Shown here piece after piece: positions 21,954 through 31,703 of a DNA stretch of 64,000 nt. Numbering within the stretch: the stretch's first letter is position 1; each line of letters opens with the position of its first letter. Origin of the DNA: Tropicimonas sp. IMCC34011 (GTDB lineage Bacteria; Pseudomonadota; Alphaproteobacteria; Rhodobacterales; Rhodobacteraceae). The notes under the pieces were generated by a model. That model did no database searches and had not been told where the DNA came from. It saw nothing but the letters and a program-made list of their open reading frames with translations. Made by a program: the position numbers and the translations under genes. The stretch lies in NCBI RefSeq assembly GCF_003390865.1, contig NZ_QMEJ01000001.1, positions 186,001 to 250,000 on the forward strand. Reading direction: 5' to 3'.

Positions 21954-22937
21954 ATGAAAGCCCTCATTCTCGACAGGCCGGATGGCGAAGACGTCGTCTC
22001 CGAAATCCGCGAGACGGCCGAGGACAGCCTGCCGGACGGCGACGTGACGGTGGCGGTCGAGTATTCCACCCTGAACTACAAGGACGCCCTCGTGCTCGCG
22101 GGACAGGGCGGGCTCGTGAAGACGTATCCGCATGTTCCCGGCATCGACTTCGCCGGCACCGTCGAGACCTCGTCCGATGAACGCTATGCTCCGGGAGACC
22201 GCGTGATCCTCACCGGATGGCGCGTTGGCGAGATCCATTGGGGCGGCTATGCCGAGAAGGCGCGGGTCAAGGCGGATTGGCTCGTCCCGGCGCCGGACGG
22301 ACTGGACGCGCGTACGGCGATGGCGCTTGGAACGGCCGGCTTCACGGCCATGCTGTCGATCATTGCCCTCGAGGAGCATGGGCTCACGCCGGATCGGGGT
22401 GAGGTCCTCGTGACCGGCGCGTCGGGCGGCGTCGGCTCCGTCGCGACGGCGATCTTGTCCCGCCTCGGCTACCATGTCGCGGCCGTGACCGGCCGGCCCG
22501 AGCAGGAGGAATACCTGCGATCCCTCGGCGCCCGCAGCATCGTTCCGCGGTCGGAGCTCTCCGAGGGCGGCAAGCCGCTCGAGAGCGAACGCTGGGCGGG
22601 ATGCGTCGACGCGGTCGGCGGCACGATGCTTGCCCGCGTCCTGTCGCAGATGAAGCATGGCGGCTCGGTCGCCGCGGTTGGGCTTGCCGGCGGCTCGAAG
22701 CTGGAAACGACGGTGGTTCCCTTCCTGCTGCGCGGCGTGAACCTCCTCGGCATCGACAGCGTGACCGCGCCTTACGCGAAGCGCGTGACGGCCTGGGACC
22801 GGCTTGCCCGCGACATGCCATCCGAGCTCCTGGAGCAGACGATCCGCATGGCGACCCTCGACGAGGTGCCGCAGATCGGGCGCGACATGCTTCAGAACAA
22901 GACCCATGGCCGCGTCGTGGTCGACCTGTCGGAATGA
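21954..22937 (+). CDS. acuI: Acrylyl-CoA reductase AcuI (YhdH family)
   Basis: A 327-residue zinc-free medium-chain reductase of the AcuI/YhdH type, which reduces toxic acryloyl-CoA to propionyl-CoA with NADPH, notably during DMSP breakdown in marine Rhodobacteraceae. Visible blocks are 'YSTLNYKDALVL', 'VPGIDFAGTVE', the NADPH-binding 'VTGASGGVGSVA' and 'VAAVGLAGG'. Its stop overlaps the photolyase start. The physiological substrate is inferred from family knowledge. Confidence 0.88.
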   Translation: MKALILDRPDGEDVVSEIRETAEDSLPDGDVTVAVEYSTLNYKDALVLAGQGGLVKTYPHVPGIDFAGTVETSSDERYAPGDRVILTGWRVGEIHWGGYAEKARVKADWLVPAPDGLDARTAMALGTAGFTAMLSIIALEEHGLTPDRGEVLVTGASGGVGSVATAILSRLGYHVAAVTGRPEQEEYLRSLGARSIVPRSELSEGGKPLESERWAGCVDAVGGTMLARVLSQMKHGGSVAAVGLAGGSKLETTVVPFLLRGVNLLGIDSVTAPYAKRVTAWDRLARDMPSELLEQTIRMATLDEVPQIGRDMLQNKTHGRVVVDLSE

Positions 22938-24367
22938 GTGACGGCGATACGAGCAGCCCGATCCTCTTCTGGTTCCGCCGGGACCTGCGCTTGTCCGATC
23001 ACCCCGGCCTGTCCGAAGTGGCGTCGACGGGCCGCCCCGTCATACCGGTCTTCATCTGCGATCCGAGCGTCGACGGTCTTGGCGCCGCGCCGAAATGGCG
23101 GCTCGGGGAAGCGCTGCGCGTCTTTTCGGAGACGCTCGAGGAAAAGGGCAGCCGCCTGATCCTCCGCCGCGGGAACGCCCTTCCGATCCTGCGCGGGCTC
23201 GCGGAAGAGACGGGGGCAGGGGCCGTGCACTGGTCCCGCCTCTACGACCCCGAAGCCCGCGAGCGCGATGAGGCGGTGAAGTCGGATCTCAACGCCGACG
23301 GCATCGAGGCGGTGAGCCATGCCGGACATCTCCTCTTCGAACCATGGACCGTCGAAACCAAGCAGGGCGGGTACTACAAGGTCTACACACCGTTCTGGCG
23401 CGCGGTGAAGGATCGCGATCCGGGGTCGGCGCCCTCCGCCCCGAGCGAGCTCGCAGCGCCGAAGGACTGGCCTGACAGCGACCGGCTGGGTGACTGGGAC
23501 ATGGGCGCCGCGATGGACCGCGGCGCCGCCGTGGTCGCGAAACATGCCCGCGTGGGCGAGCAGAAGGCGCAGCAGCGCCTCGGTACCTTCATCTCGAATA
23601 TCGTAGAGGGCTACGACACATCCCGCGATCTGCCGGGTGAGGACGGCACGTCCCGCCTCAGCGAAAATCTCACCTATGGGGAGATCGGCATCCGTGCCTG
23701 CTGGGAGGCCGCGCAGAGGGCGCGGGAGGACGGCAAGGATGGCGCCGAAACGTTCCTCGGCGAACTCGTCTGGCGCGACTTCGCCTATCACCTGCTCTAC
23801 CACACGCCCCGTCTCGTCTCCGGCAACTGGCGCGAGGAGTGGGACGCCTTTCCCTGGAACGAGGACGAACGGCGCGCCGAGGTGAAGGCGTGGAAACAGG
23901 GGCGGACTGGAATGCCCTTCGTCGATGCCGCGATGCGGGAGATGTTCGTCACCGGAACGATGCACAATCGCGGGCGGATGATCGTCGCGAGCTACCTGAC
24001 GAAACACCTGATGTGCCACTGGAAGATCGGGATGAAGTGGTTCGAGGACTGCCTGATCGACTGGGATATCGCCAACAACTCGATGGGCTGGCAATGGGCG
24101 GCCGGATCGGGACCGGACGCGACACCTTATTTCCGGGTCTTCAATCCCGAAACCCAGATCGAGAAGTTCGACCGGGACGGCGCCTATCGCCGCGCCTTCA
24201 TCGCCGAGGGACAGGAGGATCCGCCCGAGACTGCGCTCGACTACTTCGAGGCGATTCCCCGGCGCTGGAGCATGTCCCCGGCTGATCAGTATCCCGAGGA
24301 GCCCATCGTCGGCGCCCAGGAGGGCCGCGAGGCGGCGCTCAAGGCCTACAAGGAGCGGGACTTCTGA
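22934..24367 (+). CDS. phr: Deoxyribodipyrimidine photolyase
   Basis: A 477-residue FAD-dependent CPD photolyase repairing UV dimers. The N-terminal antenna domain 'ILFWFRRDLRLSDHPGL' and the C-terminal FAD/DNA domain 'WWDFAYHLLYH'-like 'GELVWRDFAYHLLYH', 'TGMPFVDAAMREM', 'LIDWDIANNSMGWQWAAG' are intact. The ATG overlaps the acuI stop by 4 bases, so it is probably co-expressed with acuI. Confidence 0.95.
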   Translation: MSDGDTSSPILFWFRRDLRLSDHPGLSEVASTGRPVIPVFICDPSVDGLGAAPKWRLGEALRVFSETLEEKGSRLILRRGNALPILRGLAEETGAGAVHWSRLYDPEARERDEAVKSDLNADGIEAVSHAGHLLFEPWTVETKQGGYYKVYTPFWRAVKDRDPGSAPSAPSELAAPKDWPDSDRLGDWDMGAAMDRGAAVVAKHARVGEQKAQQRLGTFISNIVEGYDTSRDLPGEDGTSRLSENLTYGEIGIRACWEAAQRAREDGKDGAETFLGELVWRDFAYHLLYHTPRLVSGNWREEWDAFPWNEDERRAEVKAWKQGRTGMPFVDAAMREMFVTGTMHNRGRMIVASYLTKHLMCHWKIGMKWFEDCLIDWDIANNSMGWQWAAGSGPDATPYFRVFNPETQIEKFDRDGAYRRAFIAEGQEDPPETALDYFEAIPRRWSMSPADQYPEEPIVGAQEGREAALKAYKERDF

Positions 24368-24452
24368 GGGACGGACGGCGCACACCTTGACGGCGAGGTT
24401 CGGCAGCTCCGGGCCCTTGGGCCAGCACCCGGCCCGCGGACTCGCACGATCC

Positions 24453-24644
24453 TCACTGCACCCGCACGCCGCCGCCCCGTCCGACACGGTCGGCCTGCAT
24501 CCAGTCCGGCAGGAGACCGAAATGCTCCAGCCCGAAGAGGGCGAGACAGGCCGCGATGATCCCGAGGATCAGTAGGAATTTGCCCCAGGACGGCGGATTC
24601 TGCACCAGCCGCTTTGCCCGGAGGAGGTGCCGCGGGTTCAGCAT
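24453..24644 (-). CDS. Small single-helix membrane protein
   Basis: A 63-residue protein: basic N-terminus ('LLRAKRLVQNPPSWGKF'), one membrane helix ('LLILGIIAACLALFGLEHF') and a Gly/Arg tail. It overlaps hpt by ATGA, so it is translated from the same message. This looks like the DUF2842/DUF6460-type small proteins of alphaproteobacteria, but I cannot name the family with certainty. Confidence 0.7.
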   Translation of the reverse strand: MLNPRHLLRAKRLVQNPPSWGKFLLILGIIAACLALFGLEHFGLLPDWMQADRVGRGGGVRVQ

Positions 24645-25192
24645 CAGGTCTCGTCCGTGAAACGCACCGAGCCGATGAAGGGCAGGTTGCGGTTGCGCTG
24701 CGCGAAATCGATCCCGTAACCGACGACGAATTCGTCCGGGATCTCGAAGCCCGTCCAGGACGCCTTGAACGGCACTTCGCGGCGGGAGGGCTTGTCGAGA
24801 AGCGCGATGGTCTCGAGCCGCCGGGGGGAGCGGCTCTTGAGGAGCGAGGTCACGTGGGTCAGGGTGTGCCCCGTATCGACGATGTCCTCGACCACGAGAA
24901 CGTCCCGTCCGCCGATCTCTCCGCGAAGATCCTTCAGGATCCGCACCTCGCGGCTCGAGGTCATCCCGGAACCGTAGGAAGAGGCTTCGAGGAAATCGAC
25001 CTCCACCGGCATGTCGTGGAGTTCACGCACGAGGTCGGCGATGAAGACGAAGCTGCCGCGCAGCAGACCGACGACGACGAGCTGGTCCGTCCCCCTGAAT
25101 GCGGTCTCGATTTCACGGGCGAGGTGCTCGATGCGGGCGGCCACTGTCTTGGCACTGATCATCGTATCGATGACGTATGGGCGGTCTGTCAC
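24644..25192 (-). CDS. hpt: Hypoxanthine phosphoribosyltransferase
   Basis: A 182-residue purine salvage enzyme making IMP/GMP from hypoxanthine/guanine and PRPP. The PRPP motif '[14 protein letters not shown]' and the '[13 protein letters not shown]' loop are conserved. The start is GTG 25192, preceded by AAGGAC. It is divergent from the RatA-like gene and followed by the small membrane protein. Confidence 0.93.
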   Translation of the reverse strand: MTDRPYVIDTMISAKTVAARIEHLAREIETAFRGTDQLVVVGLLRGSFVFIADLVRELHDMPVEVDFLEASSYGSGMTSSREVRILKDLRGEIGGRDVLVVEDIVDTGHTLTHVTSLLKSRSPRRLETIALLDKPSRREVPFKASWTGFEIPDEFVVGYGIDFAQRNRNLPFIGSVRFTDET

Positions 25193-25262
25193 GGCTTTTG
25201 TCCTTGATCTGCGCCCGCACCATACGACATCAACCGGTACAGTCCACCAACGCACCGGCGCC

Positions 25263-25721
25263 ATGACCACGCATTCCGAGACCCGCACCGTTCCCTATAC
25301 CGCTCAGCAGATGTTCGACCTTGTGGCGGATGTCGAGCGGTACCCCGAATTCCTGCCCTGGACGGCCGCGGCGCGCATCCGCTCCCGCCGCCACGAGGGT
25401 ACGGCGGAGATCATGGAGGCGGATCTGGTGATCTCCTTCAAGGTCTTCCGCGAGAAGTTCGGCTCCCGCGTCACCCTCTGGCAGGAGGACGGGCGCATCA
25501 ACACCGAGTATCTCGACGGTCCCTTCCACCACATGATTTCCAAGTGGGGGTTCGTGGATGTCGAAGGGGGCTGCGAGGTGCAGTTCTACGTTGATTTCGA
25601 GTTCAAGAACAGGCTCTTGCAAGGCGCAGCGGGGATGTTCTTCAACGATGCGATGCAGCGGATCGTGCGCGCCTTCGAGCGTCGGGCGGCCGAGCTCTAC
25701 GGTCCGAAGGGGACCGTCTGA
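25263..25721 (+). CDS. RatA/Coq10-like START-fold protein
   Basis: A 152-residue polyketide-cyclase/START domain protein of the RatA/Coq10 family: '[25 protein letters not shown]' type start and '[21 protein letters not shown]' near the end. Mitochondrial Coq10 binds ubiquinone; E. coli RatA was described as binding 50S subunits. In this family a quinone chaperone role is the more likely one, but it is not proven. It converges on pncC, 3 bp apart. Confidence 0.85.
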   Translation: MTTHSETRTVPYTAQQMFDLVADVERYPEFLPWTAAARIRSRRHEGTAEIMEADLVISFKVFREKFGSRVTLWQEDGRINTEYLDGPFHHMISKWGFVDVEGGCEVQFYVDFEFKNRLLQGAAGMFFNDAMQRIVRAFERRAAELYGPKGTV

Positions 25722-25724
25722 AGC

Positions 25725-26198
25725 TCAGTCCGTCAGAGCGCGGATGAGCATGGAAAGGGCGTGATCCACGGCCGCCAGGCGCACCGCCTCTCGGCCGAGC
25801 GCGCCGAACTCGACCGTCTCGCCGAGCGTGGTTTCCCCGATCCGGGCGAGGCCGAAGCAGACCCGGCCCTCCGGCTTGTGCTGCGAGCCGCCGGGCCCGG
25901 CGATCCCGGTCACCGAAATGGCGATGTCCGCTTCGGACCGGCGGAGCGTTCCGGTCGCCATCTCCCGCGCGACCTCCTCCGACACGGCCCCGTGCGCGAG
26001 CAGAGTCTGCTCCGAAACGCCCAGCATCGTGACCTTCGAGACGTTGGAGTAGGTGATGTAGCCGCGATCGAGGATGTTCGAGGCCCCGGCCGGAGCCGTG
26101 ATCGCCCCGCCGAGAAGACCGCCCGTGCAGCTTTCGGCGACGGCGATCCGGGCGCTTTGCGCGCGGGCCGCCTCGAGGAGTTGCTCCGCCGGGCTCAT
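25725..26198 (-). CDS. pncC: CinA C-terminal domain / NMN amidase PncC
   Basis: A 157-residue stand-alone CinA-C domain, hydrolysing nicotinamide mononucleotide to NaMN in the pyridine nucleotide cycle. 'IAVAESCTGGLLGGAIT', 'YSNVSKVTMLGV' and 'AISVTGIAGPGGSQHKPEGRVCFG' cover the active site. The start overlaps the pgpA stop by 4 bases. Confidence 0.92.
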   Translation of the reverse strand: MSPAEQLLEAARAQSARIAVAESCTGGLLGGAITAPAGASNILDRGYITYSNVSKVTMLGVSEQTLLAHGAVSEEVAREMATGTLRRSEADIAISVTGIAGPGGSQHKPEGRVCFGLARIGETTLGETVEFGALGREAVRLAAVDHALSMLIRALTD

Positions 26199-26686
26199 GA
26201 CATCAGCACGCCGTGGGAGATGGCCGCGGCCAGCGCGACGACAATGGCCGCCATGACCCCCGCCGCGACGTCATCGAGCATCAGCCCCTCCGGGGTTCCC
26301 ATCCGGTCCGCGCGCCCGACGAGCCATGGCTTCCAGATGTCGAACAGGCGGAACATTGCGAAGGCGCCGACCCAGCCCGGCCAGGGGAAGAGCCAGGGAT
26401 CCGCCCCGGCGAACCAGAGACCGCCGGACAGGGGCAGCAGCGCGATCCACATGCCAACCGCTTCGTCCACGACGATCCAGGACGGGTCGTGATCGCCAAC
26501 CCGTGTCTCCGCCCGCGCGGCCCAGAGCCCGATCGGGAAGAGCACGATGGCGGCGATAAGAAGCAGGGGGAAGCCACCGAGACCGTGCAGCAGGTATCCC
26601 ACGAGGAGCGCCGCGGCGCTGCCCCAGGTTCCGTTCGCCGGGGAGATCAGCCCCGAGTAGGCGAAGGAGGCAATGAAGCGGGTCAT
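26195..26686 (-). CDS. pgpA: Phosphatidylglycerophosphatase A
   Basis: A 163-residue membrane phosphatase making phosphatidylglycerol. The start '[25 protein letters not shown]' and the active-site '[16 protein letters not shown]'-type block ('[18 protein letters not shown]') with '[11 protein letters not shown]' are diagnostic. It overlaps both ispDF and pncC. Confidence 0.94.
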   Translation of the reverse strand: MTRFIASFAYSGLISPANGTWGSAAALLVGYLLHGLGGFPLLLIAAIVLFPIGLWAARAETRVGDHDPSWIVVDEAVGMWIALLPLSGGLWFAGADPWLFPWPGWVGAFAMFRLFDIWKPWLVGRADRMGTPEGLMLDDVAAGVMAAIVVALAAAISHGVLMS

Positions 26687-27852
26687 GGCGTCTCCGAGAC
26701 GAGGGTTGCCGTGGCGATGGCCGCGATTCCCTCGCCGCGACCGGTGAAACCGAGCCGCTCCGACGTCGTCGCCTTGACCGAGATCCGGTCCGGCGTCGTG
26801 CCGAGGATCGCTGCCAGACGCGCCGACATGGCGGCGGCGTGAGGGCCGATCTTGGGCTCCTCGCAGATCAGTGTGACATCAGCGTTCGAAAGACGGAAGC
26901 CGCGACCGGAGGCGATGTCGGCGGCACGTGTGAGGAAGATCTCGCTGTCGGCGCCTTTCCACTGCGGATCCGACGGGGGGAAGTGGCGCCCGATATCGCC
27001 CTCGGCGAGGGCGCCGAGAATCGCATCGGTGAGCGCGTGCATCCCGACATCGGCGTCCGAGTGGCCGGACAGGCCGCGGCCATGGGGGATGCGGATGCCG
27101 CAGAGGATCACGGCGTCCCCCGGCCCGAAACGGTGGACGTCGTAGCCGTTGCCCATGCGGATATCCATCGGCGTGCCTTTCCCGAGCAGGTCCTCCGCGC
27201 GCCTCATGTCGGCGGCGAGGGTCAGTTTCAGGTTCCGCTCCTCGCCCGGAACCATGACGACGTCCAGTCCCGCCGCAAGAGCCACGGTGACATCGTCGGC
27301 CGGATCGCCGGGCGCGTCCCACCCGGCATGGGCCGCCGCAATGGCCTCGTACCGAAACCCCTGCGGGGTCTGCGCCCGGTAAAGGCCGTCCCGCGGCACT
27401 GCGCCCTCGATGCGGTCCGTCTCGCTCCGCCAGAGGGCGTCGGTCACCGCGACCGCAGGCGCCGCCCCGTCGTGGGTGTCCAGGGCCTCGCTCACGCGGG
27501 CGATGGTCTCCCGGTCGATCAGCGGGCGGGCGGCATCGTGGATCAGGACGCGGTCCGGCGGCGCGTCCGACAACGCGGCGAGCCCGGCCCGGACGGAGGC
27601 CGCACGGCTTGCACCGCCCGTCGCGATCGTCACCTCCGAGGGCAGGATCGCCCGCGCGGCCTCCGCATCATCGGCGGCAACGACGGCGACGACGCGCCGG
27701 ATGCCGGGATGGCACAGGAACGCGGCGGCAGAGCGGCTGATCACAGGCTGGCCGGCCAGGAGGCGGTACACCTTGTTCTGGCCGCCCATGCGGGTCCCCT
27801 TGCCGCCGGCAACGAGGATCGCGTCCGTCACGGGTCCTGCGGCATCGGTCAC
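26683..27852 (-). CDS. ispDF: Bifunctional IspD-IspF (MEP pathway)
   Basis: A 389-residue fusion catalysing two non-consecutive steps of isoprenoid synthesis. The IspD part (1 to about 225) has '[17 protein letters not shown]' and '[12 protein letters not shown]'; the IspF part (from about 229) has '[15 protein letters not shown]' with metal ligands, '[19 protein letters not shown]' and '[18 protein letters not shown]'. The fused form is usual in alphaproteobacteria. GTG 27852 is preferred (GGATC upstream). Confidence 0.95.
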   Translation of the reverse strand: MTDAAGPVTDAILVAGGKGTRMGGQNKVYRLLAGQPVISRSAAAFLCHPGIRRVVAVVAADDAEAARAILPSEVTIATGGASRAASVRAGLAALSDAPPDRVLIHDAARPLIDRETIARVSEALDTHDGAAPAVAVTDALWRSETDRIEGAVPRDGLYRAQTPQGFRYEAIAAAHAGWDAPGDPADDVTVALAAGLDVVMVPGEERNLKLTLAADMRRAEDLLGKGTPMDIRMGNGYDVHRFGPGDAVILCGIRIPHGRGLSGHSDADVGMHALTDAILGALAEGDIGRHFPPSDPQWKGADSEIFLTRAADIASGRGFRLSNADVTLICEEPKIGPHAAAMSARLAAILGTTPDRISVKATTSERLGFTGRGEGIAAIATATLVSETP

Positions 27853-28069
27853 GGGCGGATCCGGGGGCGGTCTGAGGGTGTCGCGGGACGGGTCATCATG
27901 GAGATCCTCATTAGCCGTGAGCTCGAAGCAGGGCAACGCGGAAGCCTTTACCCTCCCAACGCGCTTAAAAAGCGGGCATATGAGAAACCGGGAGGCTGAT
28001 GGCCATGCGTCAGGCTTCCGTCCGCGCCGGACCGCGGGATAAGAGACCGCACGCACAAGGATTGAGCGT

Positions 28070-29080
28070 TTGACGCATCGCCAAGCACAAATCACCGGAG
28101 GCGGGGCGGAGCGCCCGCTCGTCGCCCTCGCGCCGATGGCCGGGATCACGGACCGGCCCTTCCGCCGGCTTGCCATGCGCTTCGGCGCAGATCTCGTCGT
28201 GTCGGAAATGGTGGCGAGCCGGGAGATGGTGACGGCGCGGCGCGGCACGCGGGACAAGGCGCTCGGCGCTGACATGCCGGGAACGGCGGTGCAGATCGCG
28301 GGAGCCGAGGCGCACTGGATGGCCGAGGCGGCCCGGATCGCCGAGGACATGGGCGCCCGCGTGATCGACATCAACATGGGCTGTCCGGCGAAGAAGGTCA
28401 CGGCCACGGCCGGCGATGGTGCCTCGGGGTCGGCGCTCATGCGCGACGTGCCGAATGCCCTGCGGCTGGTCGAGGCCGTGATCGGCGCGGTCGCCGTCCC
28501 CGTGACGCTCAAGATGCGGCTCGGCTGGAACGAGGAGAGCCTGACGGCGCCGGAGCTCGCGGCCGGGGCCGCCGCGCTCGGCGTCTCCCGCATCACCGTC
28601 CACGGCCGGACGCGCTGCCAGTTCTACAAGGGCCGGGCCGACTGGGCCGCGATCAGGCCGGTGCGCGATGCGCTGCCGAAGGACGTGCCGCTCATCGCGA
28701 ACGGAGACATCTGTTCGCTGAACGATGCCCGCAACGCCCTCGCGCAGTCGGGTGCGGACGGCGTCATGATCGGACGGGGCGCTCAGGGCAGGCCCTGGCT
28801 TCCGGGACAGATCGCCGATGCGCTCGGCGGCCGGGTTCCGCGTGCGGCGCCCGAAGCAGACGACCTCGCCGCCCTTGTCCGCGAGCACTACGAGCAGATG
28901 CTGTCGTTCTACGGGCCGGGGCTCGCCGTGCGCGTCGCGCGAAAGCACCTGGGGTGGTACCTCGAGGCGGCCGGCGATCCAGCCGGCCTCCGCCGCACGC
29001 TCATGACCGAGACCGATCCCGCTGCCGTCCTGTCGCTGATATCCCGCGCCTTCACCCCGGCCCGAAGGACCGCCGCATGA
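28070..29080 (+). CDS. dusB: tRNA-dihydrouridine synthase B
   Basis: A 336-residue FMN enzyme reducing uridines in the tRNA D-loop. '[20 protein letters not shown]', '[11 protein letters not shown]' (active Cys) and '[14 protein letters not shown]' are typical of DusB. The TTG start at 28070 has AAGG about 9 bases upstream. It overlaps ntrB by 4 bases; dusB (nifR3) in front of ntrBC is the classic alphaproteobacterial arrangement. Confidence 0.95.
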   Translation: MTHRQAQITGGGAERPLVALAPMAGITDRPFRRLAMRFGADLVVSEMVASREMVTARRGTRDKALGADMPGTAVQIAGAEAHWMAEAARIAEDMGARVIDINMGCPAKKVTATAGDGASGSALMRDVPNALRLVEAVIGAVAVPVTLKMRLGWNEESLTAPELAAGAAALGVSRITVHGRTRCQFYKGRADWAAIRPVRDALPKDVPLIANGDICSLNDARNALAQSGADGVMIGRGAQGRPWLPGQIADALGGRVPRAAPEADDLAALVREHYEQMLSFYGPGLAVRVARKHLGWYLEAAGDPAGLRRTLMTETDPAAVLSLISRAFTPARRTAA

Positions 29081-30183
29081 GCGACGAGGGGCATCGGCTC
29101 ACCGGCGAGATCTGGGCTTCGCTGCCCGTGCCGGCGCTCCTTCTGGACGCCGAGGACCGGATCGACGCGCTCAATCCCGAGGCGGAGGCCTTCCTGAATG
29201 CCTCCCTGCGGTCGCTCAAGGGGCGGTCCGTCCACGATTGCCTCATCGTCGATGCGCCCATCGAAGGCGCGCTGACGCGGGTCCGGCTCAACCGGTCGCC
29301 GGTCTTCATCAACGATTCGGACGTGGGAACGCACGAGCGCGCGAGCGTGGCCTGCAATCTTCAGATCGCGCCGCTCACGGACCACCCCGAGATCCTGCTC
29401 GTCGTCATCGCGCCGCGCCAGATCGCAGGCCGCCTCGGCCGCGCGCCGGGCGCCGCCGCACGCTCGGCCATCGGCATGGCCGAGATGCTGGCGCACGAGA
29501 TCAAGAACCCGCTCGCCGGCATCTCGGGGGCCGCGCAACTTCTGTCGATGTCCCTCGAGGGCGAGGATCTGGAGCTGACCGATCTCATCGTCGCGGAGAC
29601 CCGCCGCGTGGTGCAGCTCCTCGAGCAGGTGGAACAGTTCGGAAACCTGCGTCCGCCGCTCACCAAGCCGGTGAACCTGCATGACCTCCTGGACCGTGCC
29701 CGCCGCTCGGCCAGCGTCGGATTCGCCGCGCACATGCAGATCCATGACGATTACGACCCCTCGCTGCCGCCGACGCTCGCCGATGGCGACCAGCTGCTGC
29801 AGGTCTTCCTCAACCTTCTGAAGAACGCCGCTGAGGCGGTCCAGCGCAGCGGGCAGGGGACCGGGACGATCCGCCTGCGGACGTTCTACGAGCCGAGCCT
29901 CAGGGTGCGCGGCGCGGACGGCGTCGCCCTCGCGGTGCCCCTGCAGGTCGAAATCGTCGATGACGGGCCGGGTCTGCCGCCCGAGATCGCCGACGAGATC
30001 TTCGAGCCATTCATCTCGGGGCGGGAGAACGGGACCGGCCTCGGCCTCGCGCTCGTCTCCAAGATCGTCATCGAACATCGCGGCTGGATCAGCGTCGAGA
30101 GCGCTCCCGGCCGTACCGCCTTCCGCATCTCGCTGCCCGTCGCCCCGGAGGGCGGGGCCCCGGACGCCAACCAGGAGACCTGA
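29077..30183 (+). CDS. ntrB: Nitrogen regulation sensor kinase NtrB
   Basis: A 368-residue soluble histidine kinase: PAS-like N-terminus ('[22 protein letters not shown]'), phospho-acceptor His140 in '[12 protein letters not shown]', and HATPase blocks '[10 protein letters not shown]', '[10 protein letters not shown]' and '[12 protein letters not shown]'. It phosphorylates NtrC according to nitrogen status (PII). It is coupled to dusB and lies 5 bp before ntrC. Confidence 0.95.
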   Translation: MSDEGHRLTGEIWASLPVPALLLDAEDRIDALNPEAEAFLNASLRSLKGRSVHDCLIVDAPIEGALTRVRLNRSPVFINDSDVGTHERASVACNLQIAPLTDHPEILLVVIAPRQIAGRLGRAPGAAARSAIGMAEMLAHEIKNPLAGISGAAQLLSMSLEGEDLELTDLIVAETRRVVQLLEQVEQFGNLRPPLTKPVNLHDLLDRARRSASVGFAAHMQIHDDYDPSLPPTLADGDQLLQVFLNLLKNAAEAVQRSGQGTGTIRLRTFYEPSLRVRGADGVALAVPLQVEIVDDGPGLPPEIADEIFEPFISGRENGTGLGLALVSKIVIEHRGWISVESAPGRTAFRISLPVAPEGGAPDANQET

Positions 30184-30187
30184 CCGA

Positions 30188-31570
30188 ATGGACGGAACGA
30201 TCCTCGTCGCCGATGACGACCGCACGATCAGGACCGTGCTTACCCAGGCGCTGACCCGCGCCGGCTGCAAGGTCCATGCCACGTCCAGCCTCGTGACGCT
30301 GATGCGCTGGGTCGAGGAGGGCAAAGGCGATCTCGTGATCTCGGATGTCGTCATGCCGGACGGGAACGGGCTGGAGATGCTGCCCCGGATCGGCTCCGAG
30401 CGGCCGGGCCTTCCGGTGATCGTGATCTCCGCGCAGAACACCATCATGACGGCGATCCAGGCGGCGGAGGCGGAAGCCTACGACTACCTGCCGAAGCCCT
30501 TCGACCTGCCGGACCTGATGAAGCGCGCGGCGAAGGCGCTCGAGGTGAAGCGCCACGCCGGCCAGTCCCGTACCGTGCGAGGCAACGTCGAGCGGCCGGA
30601 AGCCGCGGCGACGGACCTGCCGCTGGTGGGCCGGACGCCGGCCATGCAGGCGCTCTACAGGCTCGTCGCACGGGTGATGAACACGGATCTCGCGACCCTG
30701 ATCACCGGCGAAAGCGGCACCGGAAAATCGCTCATCGCGCGGGCGATCCACGATTTCTCGGACCGCCGATCGATGCCGTTCGTCGTGGCCAGCGCATCGG
30801 ACCTCGCCGGCGTCGACGGGCCCTCGGCCATCGTCGCCAAGGCGCGGGCGGGGTCGATCCTGTTCGACGAGGTGGCCGATCTCGACATGGACACCCAGGG
30901 GCGCCTCGTGCGGCTGCTCGATGCCCTCGGCGATTCCGCGCCCCGGATCATGGCGACGAGCCAGTCGGATCTGACCGAGCGCATGGAGCGGGGGGCGTTC
31001 CGGCAGGACCTCTTCTATCGCCTTGGCGGCGTCACCATCGCCGTGCCCGCCCTGCGCGAGCGGGTGGACGACATTCCGCTCCTGGCCGAGCATTTCCTTG
31101 CCCGCGCGGAACGGGACGGAGCACCGACGCGGCGCTTCGCCGAACCGGTCATGGAGCTGATCCGCGCCTATTCCTGGCCCGGCAACGTGCGCCAGCTCGA
31201 GAACATCATCCGCCGTCTCGTGGTGACCTCCCCCGAGGAGGAGATCGGCCGGGCGGAGGTGGAGCAGGTCCTCGGAAACCAGCCCGAGATCGAGCCTCTC
31301 ATGGGGGGCGGGTCGGGGGAGAAGCTCTCAGCTTCCGTCGCCAAGCATCTTCGGCGCTATTTCGACCTCCACGGCGGCGTTCTGCCGCCTCCGGGCCTCT
31401 ACCAGCGCATCCTGAAGGAGGTCGAAGTGCCGCTCATCGAGATCGCGCTCGATGCAACTGGCGGGAATCAGGCCAAATGCGCCGACCTTCTCGGCATCAA
31501 CCGCAATACCTTGAGAAAGAAGATCACGGACCTCGATATTCGCGTGACACGCCGCCGCAAGTTGATGTAA
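30188..31570 (+). CDS. ntrC: Nitrogen regulation response regulator NtrC
   Basis: A 460-residue regulator: receiver domain with Asp53 ('[12 protein letters not shown]'), AAA+ domain with Walker A '[10 protein letters not shown]' and Walker B '[11 protein letters not shown]', and a Fis-type HTH at the C-terminus ('[20 protein letters not shown]'). The GAFTGA loop that contacts sigma54 is missing; the matching stretch reads '[19 protein letters not shown]'. This matches the Rhodobacter NtrC that works with sigma70 RNA polymerase. Confidence 0.95.
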   Translation: MDGTILVADDDRTIRTVLTQALTRAGCKVHATSSLVTLMRWVEEGKGDLVISDVVMPDGNGLEMLPRIGSERPGLPVIVISAQNTIMTAIQAAEAEAYDYLPKPFDLPDLMKRAAKALEVKRHAGQSRTVRGNVERPEAAATDLPLVGRTPAMQALYRLVARVMNTDLATLITGESGTGKSLIARAIHDFSDRRSMPFVVASASDLAGVDGPSAIVAKARAGSILFDEVADLDMDTQGRLVRLLDALGDSAPRIMATSQSDLTERMERGAFRQDLFYRLGGVTIAVPALRERVDDIPLLAEHFLARAERDGAPTRRFAEPVMELIRAYSWPGNVRQLENIIRRLVVTSPEEEIGRAEVEQVLGNQPEIEPLMGGGSGEKLSASVAKHLRRYFDLHGGVLPPPGLYQRILKEVEVPLIEIALDATGGNQAKCADLLGINRNTLRKKITDLDIRVTRRRKLM

Positions 31571-31703
31571 AGCTGCAACAGAGCCGTGACATCGGGGCCT
31601 GCGCCCCCTAACGATCACGGAATTTGGCGGAACGTCGCGCGACGGCCACGCTCCCGTTCAGAAGGGGCGGCCCGCTCGGCACGAGGAAGAGCGAGGCTGT
31701 CTC

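Noticed and set aside
26683-28596. A longer ispDF start reaching 28596
   Set aside because: The upstream extension is Ser/Arg-rich antisense of dusB; the IspD domain begins just after the GTG at 27852.
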